This document shows positions 8,660-16,745 of a stretch of DNA of 64,000 nucleotides, piece by piece; within the stretch, counting starts at the first letter, position 1, and each line of letters opens with the position of its first letter. The DNA lies in assembly GCA_934309345.1 (NCBI GenBank), contig CAKRDD010000008.1:1-64000 (forward strand), given 5' to 3'. This DNA is from an uncultured Mediterraneibacter sp. Its GTDB lineage: Bacteria; Bacillota; Clostridia; Lachnospirales; Lachnospiraceae. The notes under the pieces were generated by a model. That model made no database searches. It saw only the letters and a list, made by a program, of their open reading frames with translations, and had not been told where the DNA came from. A program made the position numbers and the translations under genes.

Positions 8660-9014
8660 GGTGCGTTTTCGTCTCAAGTAGAGTTCTTCCTTCGAGAAAG
8701 TAGAAATCAGATAGCGACGAAAAAGTCTACCGATAGACAGACATGGAGGGATTGATCCAGGTGACTGTTCTGTGTGCTTGGAAAGACTTAAAAAACGGAA
8801 GGTTACGTTAAAGCAATGCGAGGCAGCTGTCTGAAGCGGCAGCGAGTTTGCCGAGCATTGCTTTGTTTTTAGTAATCTTTCGTTTTTCTTAGTCTTTCCT
8901 GTATACAGAACCCGGAGCCTGAAGCAATCCCTCCATGTCTGTCTATTAGGAATAAACTTTATAAGCGCTATCTGATTTCGTCCGATACTCGAAAAAGAAT
9001 CTCGACGCTAAATT
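8660..9014. repeat. Large imperfect palindrome 2 (about 350 nt)
   Basis: The left arm has AATCAGATAGCG (8705-8716) and the right arm CGCTATCTGATT (8967-8978); ATAGACAGACATGGAGGGATTG near 8733 pairs with CAATCCCTCCATGTCTGTCTAT near 8924. A central 10-bp stem (8810-8819/8855-8864) encloses the same loop core as palindrome 1, in the opposite orientation (CAGCTGTCTGAAGCGGCAGC). It ends with the same GCTAAATTTTATT, abutting the stop codon of the next gene. The two are thus related members of one family placed in tandem. The short link between them contains the perfect palindrome CATTCTATAGAATG. Confidence 0.75.
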
Positions 9015-9254
9015 TTATTTACGATATAAGTAGAAGATTCCCCCGAAAAGTCCCAGGAAAATTCCTGCGTATCCTCCTGCACAGATGATATCTGCCAGGC
9101 TCTGTATCAGATCTATTCTGATTGCAGAACATACTCCTAATCCAAACAGTGTTCCGATGATTGTCCATCCTACAATTAAAATTGGCAGATATACTGCAAG
9201 TGCATGATCTGCATCTATATAATGATTTACAAAACTCCAAAGTTTTCCATACAT
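9015..9254 (-). CDS. Small membrane protein of unknown function (79 aa)
   Basis: Two strongly hydrophobic segments are seen, roughly residues 19-42 (VYLPILIVGWTIIGTLFGLG) and 55-76, with a polar loop between, consistent with two membrane helices. AGAGGG lies 8 nt before the ATG, supporting a real gene. It is convergent with the activase across the two palindromes and has no close partner: the next gene upstream starts 150 nt away. I do not recognise a family. Confidence 0.65.
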   Translation of the reverse strand: MYGKLWSFVNHYIDADHALAVYLPILIVGWTIIGTLFGLGVCSAIRIDLIQSLADIICAGGYAGIFLGLFGGIFYLYRK

Positions 9255-9405
9255 AAAAATTACCCTCTTTCTACTAAAAATGTCTAAGTGTTTTTCCTTT
9301 TGACAATTCTTAGTATAGAGGGTATTTGTAAAGTCTCATTTTCTTCCAATGCTAAATCTATGTAAAATAAATCCGTCAAATGTTAAATCTGTTTGCTTTA
9401 TGTAT

Positions 9406-10062
9406 TTATAATGTTGCCAACACCAGTTCGGCCACTTCCTGTGGTGTTGTTGCCAGAGCATCTGCACCTGCCTGTGAAAGTTCTTTCAAGTCTCCGTATC
9501 CGTACAGAACACCGATCACTTTCAGTCCTTCTGCATGGCCTCCAAGTATGTCATAAGAACGGTCTCCGACCATTACGATCCTGTCTCGCTCTTTTTCTTC
9601 GCATTGTTCCAGCACATATCGTATTACATCCTGTTTTTCTGTACGTGTCTCGTCCATACAAGCTCCGCCGATCACATCAAAATATTGAGCCAGTCCAAAG
9701 TGATCTGCGATGATTTTCGCAAATTTTTCCGGCTTGGATGTTGCCATTGCAATCTTGATTCCCGCTTGTTTCAGTGCCTTGAGCATGTCTTCTACGCCGT
9801 CATACACACTGTTTTCAAAAATGCCTGTCACTGTGAAATATTCTCGATAAAGAGTAACCATCTCTGCTGCTTTTTCTTCATCAATTCCACATTGTTCCAT
9901 AAACTGACCTTTCAGCGGAGGCCCGATAAATTTACGCAGTTCATCTGTCTTTGGTACCGGCTCTCCTGCTTTTTCCAGTGCATATTTTACAGAATTCATA
10001 ATTCCGGGACCTGAATCTGTGAGTGTTCCATCCAGGTCAAACAGTACAGTTGTTATTTTCAT
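9406..10062 (-). CDS. HAD-superfamily phosphatase, Gph-like
   Basis: A cytoplasmic haloacid-dehalogenase phosphatase of subfamily IA. Motif I is VLFDLDGTLTDSG, motif II MATSK with Lys following in the loop, and motif IV VMVGDRSYDILGG. The FIGPPL segment in the cap recalls bacterial 5'-nucleotidase/phosphoglycolate-phosphatase-like proteins. The substrate cannot be told from sequence; nucleotide monophosphates or phosphoglycolate are plausible. It lies 25 nt downstream of the greA-type gene and is probably co-transcribed. A second HAD phosphatase at 54319 is a separate paralogue. Confidence 0.85.
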   Translation of the reverse strand: MKITTVLFDLDGTLTDSGPGIMNSVKYALEKAGEPVPKTDELRKFIGPPLKGQFMEQCGIDEEKAAEMVTLYREYFTVTGIFENSVYDGVEDMLKALKQAGIKIAMATSKPEKFAKIIADHFGLAQYFDVIGGACMDETRTEKQDVIRYVLEQCEEKERDRIVMVGDRSYDILGGHAEGLKVIGVLYGYGDLKELSQAGADALATTPQEVAELVLATL

Positions 10063-10087
10063 TTACTTTTCCCCTTTCCTCATTCCG

Positions 10088-10591
10088 TTAAAAGCTTCGA
10101 ATCTGATCCTCCTCTTCACTTTCTGTTTTAATCACTTTACGGATTACCACATAATAACCGAAATTATCATTTACTTTTATGTAAACTCTCTCGCCTTCTT
10201 TATGTCCAAGCAAAGCTTTTCCAATCGGAGATTCTATGCTGACCAGTCCGTTTAAGGAGCTTCCTCTTACTGAAGTTACAATACGGTATGTCTCTATCCC
10301 ATCATCGTCTTCACAATAAAGCTCTACAGTGTTATTCAGACCAATCTCATCTGCTTCGGAATGATCTTCCACAATCTCTGCTGTCTTGAGTATTCTCTCC
10401 AGATAACGGATGCGGCTTTCATTCTGATTCTTTGCTTTCTTTGCTGCATGGTATTCAAAGTTCTCACTTAAATCTCCGTGAGATCTTGCCTCTTTTACTG
10501 CTTCGATCAGTTCTTTTCGTTCTACAAGTTTCCGATGCTCAATCTCGGCCTGGATCTTTTCTACATCATTTTTTGTCAATCTTTCACGCAT
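10088..10591 (-). CDS. greA: Transcription elongation factor GreA
   Basis: GreA enters the RNA polymerase secondary channel and stimulates cleavage of backtracked transcripts. The N-terminal coiled coil carries the conserved tip motif ARSHGDLSENFEYHAAK with its acidic residues, followed by the FKBP-like C-terminal domain ending in SPIGKALLGHKEGERVYI-type sequence. I chose ATG 10591 (167 residues, usual length about 158) because GAAAGGAAAA lies just upstream; an in-frame ATG at 10633 lacks a ribosome site. The HAD phosphatase follows after 25 nt. Confidence 0.93.
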   Translation of the reverse strand: MRERLTKNDVEKIQAEIEHRKLVERKELIEAVKEARSHGDLSENFEYHAAKKAKNQNESRIRYLERILKTAEIVEDHSEADEIGLNNTVELYCEDDDGIETYRIVTSVRGSSLNGLVSIESPIGKALLGHKEGERVYIKVNDNFGYYVVIRKVIKTESEEEDQIRSF

Positions 10592-10659
10592 GACTTTTCC
10601 TTTCTTCTCTGAACCATAGACATTGCTGTGCACAACTACTTTGAACAGTAATCTATAGG

Positions 10660-10733
10660 GAAAAGGAAAGCTATCAATTACGATAAACTAAAACAAGCAT
10701 TGTTGTTATCGCAGTCAATAGCTTTCCCTTTTC
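10660..10733 (-). terminator. Long hairpin after gpmI
   Basis: Arms 10660-10674 and 10718-10733 pair over 15 bp with one bulged G, and an inner CGATAA/TTATCG stem extends it. It lies between the gpmI stop and greA, so it probably ends gpmI transcription. The following tract on the minus strand is only weakly T-rich. Confidence 0.55.
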
Positions 10734-10825
10734 ACTTCTATCTTAATTCACGCAATTTTCTTCTGGATTCATTTCTCTTGAAATAATCATTCAAGTTATC
10801 TGAATCCAAATTCAACACCTATGAA

Positions 10826-12364
10826 TTATTTCACTAACAGAGATTTTCCTGTCATCTCAGCCGGCTGCTGCATTCCCATCAGCTCGATCAGTGTCGGAGC
10901 GATGTCTGCCAGGCATCCGCCTTCTCTTAATTTGTAAGCCGGATCAGCATTTACAAGGATAAACGGTACCGGATTTGTTGTATGAGCTGTGAATGGCTCT
11001 CCTGTCTCCTCGTCGATCAGCTGCTCTGCATTTCCGTGATCAGCACAGATAAACATCTGTCCGTCAACTTCTTTCAGAGCCTCTACTGCCTTTCCTACGC
11101 ACTCGTCAACTGCTTCTACAGCCTTGATTGCAGCTTCCTGAACACCTGTATGTCCTACCATGTCAGGGTTTGCGAAGTTGATTACGATCACATCATAGTT
11201 CTCGGACTTGATTGCTCCAACGAGCTTGTCGCATACTTCGTAAGCGCTCATCTCCGGTTTCAGGTCATAAGTAGCAACCTTAGGAGATTTCACAAGGATT
11301 CTGTCCTCTCCCTCATTCGGCTCTTCTACTCCACCATTGAAGAAGAATGTTACGTGAGCATATTTCTCTGTCTCTGCGATACGAGCCTGCTTCAGTCCGT
11401 TATCTGCAAGGAACTGTCCAAATGTATTAGTAATGGATTCTTTTACGAATGCAACTATCTTATTCTCGATTGTAGCATCATACTCTGTGAAGCATACAAA
11501 TGTAGTCTTCACTCTGTCTCCTCTGTCAAATCCGTCAAAGCTGTCATCACAGAATGTTCTTGTGAGCTCTCTTGCTCTGTCAGGACGGAAGTTGAAGAAT
11601 ACAACGGAATCATTTTCTTTGACTGTAGCTGTTGCAGCACCGTCTTTTGTTACAACAAAAGGTACTACAAACTCATCTGTTACATCTTCATCGTAAGAAG
11701 CCTGGATTCCAGCTGTTGCGGATTCTGCTGTATTGCCTTCGCCTGCAACTAACGCCTTGTAAGCTTTCTCCACACGATCCCAGCGATTATCACGGTCCAT
11801 TGCATAGTAACGTCCTGATACAGATGCAACTTCACCTACACCAATCTCTTTCATCTTTGCTTCAAGCTGTTCTACATATTCTTTTCCTGATGCCGGTGGT
11901 GTGTCACGACCGTCAAGGAAGCAGTGTACATATACTTTCTCGATTCCCTGTCTCTTTGCAAGCTCAAGAATTCCATAAATATGAGTAATGTGGCTATGAA
12001 CTCCTCCGTCAGATACAAGTCCCATCAGGTGAAGTGCAGAATCATTCTTCTTTACATTCTCACAAGCTGCGAGAAGAGCTTTGTTCTCAAAGAAATCTCC
12101 GTCTTCGATAGACTTTGTGATCTTTGTAAGTTCCTGGTAAATGATGCGTCCGGCACCCATGTTCATATGTCCTACTTCTGAGTTACCCATCTGTCCATCC
12201 GGAAGACCAACAGAAAGTCCGCTGGCATTTCCTTTTACAAATGGATACTCTGCCATCAGTTTATCCATAACAGAAGTATTCGCAAGTGCTACTGCGTTAC
12301 CCTCTGTCTTATCTCTTAATCCATATCCATCTAAAATCATCAATACGGTTGGTTTTTTGCTCAT
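10826..12364 (-). CDS. gpmI: 2,3-bisphosphoglycerate-independent phosphoglycerate mutase
   Basis: Interconverts 3- and 2-phosphoglycerate using two manganese ions, with a phosphoserine intermediate at Ser62 (MGNSEVGHMNMG). Alkaline-phosphatase-like metal motifs are present: MILDGYG at the N-terminus, and ADHGNAEQ with TNPVPF near the C-terminus; LDGRDTPP is typical. The 512 residues are the usual length. AAAGGAG lies 8 nt before the ATG. It has its own promoter (12415-12443) and terminator, separate from the gap-pgk-tpiA unit, though it sits in the same glycolytic neighbourhood. Confidence 0.97.
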   Translation of the reverse strand: MSKKPTVLMILDGYGLRDKTEGNAVALANTSVMDKLMAEYPFVKGNASGLSVGLPDGQMGNSEVGHMNMGAGRIIYQELTKITKSIEDGDFFENKALLAACENVKKNDSALHLMGLVSDGGVHSHITHIYGILELAKRQGIEKVYVHCFLDGRDTPPASGKEYVEQLEAKMKEIGVGEVASVSGRYYAMDRDNRWDRVEKAYKALVAGEGNTAESATAGIQASYDEDVTDEFVVPFVVTKDGAATATVKENDSVVFFNFRPDRARELTRTFCDDSFDGFDRGDRVKTTFVCFTEYDATIENKIVAFVKESITNTFGQFLADNGLKQARIAETEKYAHVTFFFNGGVEEPNEGEDRILVKSPKVATYDLKPEMSAYEVCDKLVGAIKSENYDVIVINFANPDMVGHTGVQEAAIKAVEAVDECVGKAVEALKEVDGQMFICADHGNAEQLIDEETGEPFTAHTTNPVPFILVNADPAYKLREGGCLADIAPTLIELMGMQQPAEMTGKSLLVK

Positions 12365-12414
12365 CTCAATATCTCCTTTGCATTAAGATTGTCTATTTTT
12401 TAACTCTACGCTTT

Positions 12415-12443
12415 ATTGTACTAGTTTTAACACAATTTTGCAA
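12415..12443 (-). promoter_or_regulatory. Sigma-A promoter of gpmI
   Basis: TTGCAA (12438-12443), 17 nt, TACAAT (12415-12420) on the minus strand. The -10 region CTAGTACAAT resembles that of gap (TTAGTACAAT). Confidence 0.75.
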
Positions 12444-12522
12444 GTCAGAGCTCAGGTCAAATATATCCGAAAATAAGCAGATTTTCACCTGAATTCATGT
12501 AAAAATCACTACATCAGAAATC

Positions 12523-13215
12523 TTATAATGTTGGAATCAATTCTTTCATCAGCTTTACGCCATGAACAATTGCCTGTTTCTCAAATGTAGGATAATCCAC
12601 CTGCGCACTTCCATCTGCTTTATCTGAGATTGCACGGATAATCACACATGGAACGTTATTCAGATATGCTCCGTGAGCAATTGCTGCTCCTTCCATCTCA
12701 GCACATTTCGCACCGAAATTATTAACAATACGTTCTTTCACTTCTTTTTCAGAAATAAACTGATCTCCGCTTGCAACTCTTCCTGTAAATGTACGAATGT
12801 CTGAATTCGCCTTTTTATTTGCTTCCACTGCTTTTCTCACAAGTTCTTTATCTGCCGGAAATGCAAATACATCCATACGCGGCACCTGTCCTACCGGATC
12901 TCCCAGTGCGCTGACATCCATATCGTGTTCGATAGCATCTGTAGATACAACAACATCTCCGATATTGATCTCTGCATCCAAAGAACCGGCTACACCTGTA
13001 TTTATCAGCTGATCCACCTGATAAAAGTCTGTAAGGATCTGTGTACAGATTCCTGCATTCACTTTACCGATCCCGCTCTGTACAACAACTGCTTCTTTTC
13101 CATAAAGCTGGCCTTTATAAAATTTCATGGATGCTTTTTCCTGCACCTCACATTCTTTCATATCCTCGATCAGCTTGCTGACTTCTTCTTCCATTGCTCC
13201 GATAATTCCTACCAT
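12523..13215 (-). CDS. mtnN: 5'-methylthioadenosine/S-adenosylhomocysteine nucleosidase
   Basis: Hydrolyses MTA and SAH to adenine plus the thio-ribose, recycling by-products of polyamine synthesis and methylation. The N-terminal MVGIIGAMEEEVSKL, the GIGKVNAG segment, the GVAGSLD motif, MEGAAIAH (catalytic Glu) and IIRAISDKADG (catalytic Asp) are all typical. Length 230 residues is standard. It is a single-gene unit: its promoter lies at 13306-13335, immediately after the tpiA terminator. Confidence 0.96.
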   Translation of the reverse strand: MVGIIGAMEEEVSKLIEDMKECEVQEKASMKFYKGQLYGKEAVVVQSGIGKVNAGICTQILTDFYQVDQLINTGVAGSLDAEINIGDVVVSTDAIEHDMDVSALGDPVGQVPRMDVFAFPADKELVRKAVEANKKANSDIRTFTGRVASGDQFISEKEVKERIVNNFGAKCAEMEGAAIAHGAYLNNVPCVIIRAISDKADGSAQVDYPTFEKQAIVHGVKLMKELIPTL

Positions 13216-13305
13216 AGCTTCTTAATCTCCTATCTTTTATATTCCCTTCTCTTAGTTGCTTTATTTTCTTCATCAAACTGTTACTTGGTTTTATCAATCT
13301 CCTCT

Positions 13306-13335
13306 ATGATACACTCAAATGATTTTCAAAGTCAA
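13306..13335 (-). promoter_or_regulatory. Sigma-A promoter of mtnN
   Basis: TTGACT (13330-13335), 18 nt, TATCAT (13306-13311). The -35 box follows directly after the T tract of the upstream terminator, a very compact arrangement. Confidence 0.65.
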
Positions 13336-13339
13336 GAAA

Positions 13340-13432
13340 AAAGGTCATCTTGTCAGAATTGCTATCTATATTGCTACTGTCTGCACTACCTGTGCCCGGC
13401 AATATAAATATCTTTCTGACCAGATGACCTTT
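13340..13432 (-). terminator. tpiA terminator
   Basis: Arms 13340-13357 and 13415-13432 pair over 18 bp with one mismatch (AAAGGTCATCT.GTCAGA), with an inner ATTGC/GCAAT stem, and are followed on the minus strand by TTTTTTC. It closes the gap-pgk-tpiA unit. Confidence 0.8.
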
Positions 13433-13470
13433 CTTAATTATCTGTTATAATGAAACAGCCTTGGATCTTA

Positions 13471-14220
13471 TTATTTGTAGTTTACGATCTTTCCGAAGTC
13501 AGCCTTAAGGGAAGCTCCACCTACAAGACCTCCATCGATGTTAGCCTGTGCGAAAAGCTCTGGAGCTGTAGCTGCATTTACAGATCCGCCGTACTGGATA
13601 CGGATTGCTTCTGCTGTAGCTTCATCATATACTTCAGCGATGCAAGCACGGATTCCTGCACAAACTTCTTCAGCCTGCTCTGTTGTAGCTGTCTTTCCTG
13701 TTCCGATTGCCCAGATTGGCTCGTAAGCGATAACTGCTGTCTTAGCCTGATCTGCTGTAACACCCTGGAATCCAACCTTAACCTGCTGACGGATGAAGTC
13801 CATTGTTACGCCCTGCTCTCTCTGCTCAAGAGTCTCTCCACAGCACATGATTGGTGTAATACCGTGCTCAAATGCTTTAAGGACTTTCTTGTTAACATCT
13901 TCATTTGTCTCACCGAAGTAATCTCTTCTCTCTGAATGTCCGAGAACAACATATTTAACACCTGCATCTACAAGCATGTTCGGGGAAATCTCGCCTGTGT
14001 AAGCTCCGCTCTCCTCAAAGTACATGTTCTCAGCTCCAACCTGGATGTTTGTTCCTTTTGCAGCCTCTACAACTGGTACGATATCGATAGCCGGTACACA
14101 GAATACTACGTCTACTTCTTCGTTAGCTACGAGTGGTTTTAACTCTTCTACAAGTGCTACTGCCTCGCTTGGAGTTTTGTTCATTTTCCAGTTTCCTGCA
14201 ATAATTTTCTTTCTTGCCAT
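13471..14220 (-). CDS. tpiA: Triosephosphate isomerase
   Basis: Interconverts dihydroxyacetone phosphate and glyceraldehyde 3-phosphate as a dimeric TIM barrel. The catalytic Lys is in AGNWKMNKT, the His in VLGHSERRDYFGE, the catalytic Glu in AYEPIWAIGTGKTAT, and the phosphate-gripping loop in IQYGGSVN. Length 249 is standard. It lies 25 nt downstream of pgk, in the same transcript. Confidence 0.98.
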   Translation of the reverse strand: MARKKIIAGNWKMNKTPSEAVALVEELKPLVANEEVDVVFCVPAIDIVPVVEAAKGTNIQVGAENMYFEESGAYTGEISPNMLVDAGVKYVVLGHSERRDYFGETNEDVNKKVLKAFEHGITPIMCCGETLEQREQGVTMDFIRQQVKVGFQGVTADQAKTAVIAYEPIWAIGTGKTATTEQAEEVCAGIRACIAEVYDEATAEAIRIQYGGSVNAATAPELFAQANIDGGLVGGASLKADFGKIVNYK

Positions 14221-14245
14221 TGTTCTTTTCTCCTTTAGAAATAAA

Positions 14246-15445
14246 TTATTTATCGTTAGCTGCTGCTACACCCGGAAGTTCTTTTCCTTCAAGGAATTCA
14301 AGAGAAGCTCCACCACCTGTAGAGATGTGTGTCATCTTTTCACCATATCCGAGCTGGTTAACAGCTGCTGCGGAATCTCCACCACCGATGATTGTTACAG
14401 CATCTGTGTTAGCAAGTGCTTCTGCTACTGCCTTTGTTCCATCAGCAAATTTTGGCATCTCAAAGCATCCCATTGGTCCGTTCCATACAACTGTCTTCGC
14501 AGATTTAACAGCGTCTGCAAACATCTCAGCTGTCTTCGGTCCGATATCAAGTCCCATCCATCCTTCTGGGATCTCGTTCTGAGCTACTACCTGTGTATTT
14601 GCATCGTTAGAGAAAGCATCTGCTGCTACTGCATCAACCGGAAGAAGAAGTTTTACACCTTTCTCCTCTGCTTTCTTAACCATATCAAGTGCGTACTGTA
14701 AGTAATCTTCCTCAAGAAGAGAATTTCCTACGCTTCCGCCCTGAGCTTTTGTAAATGTATAGCACATTCCACCACCGATGATCAGTGTATCAACTTTGTC
14801 AAGAAGGTTGTTGATTACAGAAATCTTGCTGGATACTTTAGATCCTCCAAGGATTGCAACGAATGGTCTCTCCGGATTCTCTACTGCGTTTCCAAGGAAA
14901 TCGATTTCTTTCTGCATAAGGTATCCAACAACTGCTGTGTCAACAAACTGTGTAACACCTACGTTAGAGCAGTGTGCTCTATGAGCTGTTCCGAATGCAT
15001 CGTTTACGAATACATCACAAAGAGAAGCAAGGTCTTTGCTGAATGCTTCACCGTTCTTTGTCTCTTCTGCTCTGTAACGTGTGTTCTCAAGAAGAATAAC
15101 ATCTCCGTCTTTCATAGCTTCAACAGCTGCTTTTGCGTTTGGTCCGACAACTTCCGGATCAGCTGCAAATTTAACTTCCTGTCCAAGGAGTTCAGAAAGT
15201 CTTACTGCTACCGGTGCAAGTGAAAGCTCCGGTTTTGGCTCTCCCTTCGGTTTTCCAAGGTGGGAGCAAAGGATTACTTTTCCACCGTCAGCAATCAGCT
15301 TCTTGATTGTAGGAAGAGCTGCCACGATACGGTTCTCATCTGTGATCTTTCCGTCCTGAAGCGGTACGTTGAAGTCACATCTTACAAGAACTCTCTGTCC
15401 TTTTACATTGATATCATCTACGGATTTTTTATTAAGTGCTGCCAT
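14246..15445 (-). CDS. pgk: Phosphoglycerate kinase
   Basis: Transfers the acyl phosphate of 1,3-bisphosphoglycerate to ADP. The signature RVLVRCDFNVPLQDG, the substrate loop SHLGKPKGEP and the C-terminal IGGGDSAAAVNQLG with STGGGASLEFLEG are present over 399 residues. AGGAGG lies 10 nt upstream of the ATG. The gene is separated from gap by a strong hairpin at 15493-15521, with no convincing promoter in the 45 nt between, so pgk-tpiA depend on read-through from gap. Confidence 0.98.
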   Translation of the reverse strand: MAALNKKSVDDINVKGQRVLVRCDFNVPLQDGKITDENRIVAALPTIKKLIADGGKVILCSHLGKPKGEPKPELSLAPVAVRLSELLGQEVKFAADPEVVGPNAKAAVEAMKDGDVILLENTRYRAEETKNGEAFSKDLASLCDVFVNDAFGTAHRAHCSNVGVTQFVDTAVVGYLMQKEIDFLGNAVENPERPFVAILGGSKVSSKISVINNLLDKVDTLIIGGGMCYTFTKAQGGSVGNSLLEEDYLQYALDMVKKAEEKGVKLLLPVDAVAADAFSNDANTQVVAQNEIPEGWMGLDIGPKTAEMFADAVKSAKTVVWNGPMGCFEMPKFADGTKAVAEALANTDAVTIIGGGDSAAAVNQLGYGEKMTHISTGGGASLEFLEGKELPGVAAANDK

Positions 15446-15492
15446 TTTTCATAGCCTCCTGTATCTTGTCTTTTTCGCAATTACGCTAAAAA

Positions 15493-15521
15493 GGGTCCGG
15501 TCCTACAATAAGACCGGACCC
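15493..15521 (-). terminator. Intercistronic terminator between gap and pgk
   Basis: A perfect 10-bp GC-rich stem (GGGTCCGGTC/GACCGGACCC) with a 9-nt loop is followed on the minus strand by five T residues (15488-15492). It has the full form of an intrinsic terminator but sits inside the gap-pgk-tpiA unit, so it probably lets gap be expressed above the downstream genes. Confidence 0.85.
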
Positions 15522-15568
15522 CATTGTGAGTCAATAATTCAGATTAATTCTGAGTATTTAATATAAAA

Positions 15569-16588
15569 TTAAGCCTCAAGAAGTGTTCCGAAGTGTTTGA
15601 TTGTTCTTACCATCTGGCTTGTGTAAGAGTTCTCGTTGTCATACCATGAAACAACCTGAACCTCTGTTGTACCATCACCAACTGGAAGAGCCATTGTCTG
15701 AGTTGCATCAAACAGTGATCCAAATCTCATTCCTACGATGTCGCTGGATACGATCTCGTCTGTGTTGTATCCGAAGGACTCGTTGGAAGCTGCTTTCATA
15801 GCTGCGTTGATCTGATCTACAGTAACTTCTCCCTCAACTACTGCTGTAAGGATTGTTGTAGAACCTGTTGGTGTAGGAACACGCTGAGCAGATCCGATAA
15901 GTTTTCCGTTCAGTTCTGGGATAACAAGACCGATTGCTTTAGCAGCACCTGTGCTGTTTGGTACGATGTTAACTGCAGCTGCACGAGATCTTCTAAGATC
16001 ACCTTTTCTCTGCGGTCCATCAAGTGTCATCTGATCTCCTGTGTAAGCATGGATTGTACACATGATACCGGACTTGATTGCTGCAAGGTCATTAAGAGCT
16101 TTTGCCATCGGAGCCAGGCAGTTTGTTGTACAAGAAGCTGCTGAGATGATGTTGTCCTCTTTTGTAAGTTCTTCGTGGTTTACATTGTAAACGATTGTCG
16201 GAAGGTCATTTCCAGCTGGAGCAGAAATAACTACTTTCTTAGCACCTGCATCGATGTGAGCCTGAGCTTTTGCTTTGGATGTGTAGAATCCTGTACACTC
16301 CAGAACAACGTCAACACCGATCTCTCCCCAAGGAAGCTCAGCTGCGTTAGCTTTTGCGTAGATCTTGATCTCTTTTCCGTCAACTGTGATGGAATCCTCT
16401 CCTGCTTCTACTGTGTCTGCAAGAGCGTATGTTCCCTGAGTTGAGTCATATTTTAATAAGTGAGCAAGCATCTTAGGAGATGTAAGGTCGTTGATTGCTA
16501 CTACCTCATATCCTTCTGCTCCGAACATCTGTCTGAAAGCAAGACGTCCGATACGTCCAAAACCATTAATCGCTACTTTTACTGCCAT
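15569..16588 (-). CDS. gap: Glyceraldehyde-3-phosphate dehydrogenase
   Basis: NAD-dependent oxidation and phosphorylation of glyceraldehyde 3-phosphate. The Rossmann start VAINGFGRIGRLAFR, catalytic Cys in SAASCTTNCLAP, and the substrate-binding GDLRRSRAAAVNIVP are all intact over 339 residues. VAINDLT after strand 2 suits NAD. It is the first gene of the gap-pgk-tpiA unit, driven by a consensus promoter at 16692-16720, with a leader of about 95 nt holding an inverted repeat. Confidence 0.98.
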   Translation of the reverse strand: MAVKVAINGFGRIGRLAFRQMFGAEGYEVVAINDLTSPKMLAHLLKYDSTQGTYALADTVEAGEDSITVDGKEIKIYAKANAAELPWGEIGVDVVLECTGFYTSKAKAQAHIDAGAKKVVISAPAGNDLPTIVYNVNHEELTKEDNIISAASCTTNCLAPMAKALNDLAAIKSGIMCTIHAYTGDQMTLDGPQRKGDLRRSRAAAVNIVPNSTGAAKAIGLVIPELNGKLIGSAQRVPTPTGSTTILTAVVEGEVTVDQINAAMKAASNESFGYNTDEIVSSDIVGMRFGSLFDATQTMALPVGDGTTEVQVVSWYDNENSYTSQMVRTIKHFGTLLEA

Positions 16589-16649
16589 GATTAATTCCTC
16601 CTAAAAAGTTTAAAAAATTTATGACTGTATCTCCAGCCATGGCGATGAA

Positions 16650-16673
16650 TTTAACAAAGCGATAATTGTTAAA
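16650..16673. promoter_or_regulatory. Inverted repeat in gap leader
   Basis: TTTAACAA and TTGTTAAA are separated by 8 nt, between the gap promoter and start codon. It could form an AU-rich leader hairpin or be bound by a repressor. The half-sites have the opposite order to the Rex consensus (TTGTTAA..TTAACAA). Confidence 0.45.
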
Positions 16674-16691
16674 TATTCATCAACTAGATTC

Positions 16692-16720
16692 ATTGTACTA
16701 AAACAAGAACAAAAATTCAA
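16692..16720 (-). promoter_or_regulatory. Sigma-A promoter of gap
   Basis: TTGAAT (16715-16720), 17 nt, TACAAT (16692-16697), with a T-rich spacer typical of strong Firmicute promoters. Confidence 0.8.
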
Positions 16721-16745
16721 GCCTTAAATCCATATAATTCTAATT

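Noticed and set aside
8264..9014. Repeats first considered as a CRISPR array
   Set aside because: There are only two related units, each a long palindrome, with no short direct repeats and spacers and no cas genes.
10982..11752. Plus-strand frame of 256 codons opposite gpmI
   Set aside because: It is the complement of a clearly conserved gpmI, is full of Cys and Ser, and has no expression signals.
16650..16673. Rex (NADH-responsive) site in the gap leader
   Set aside because: The half-sites are in the reverse order from the Rex consensus; only a generic dyad is claimed.
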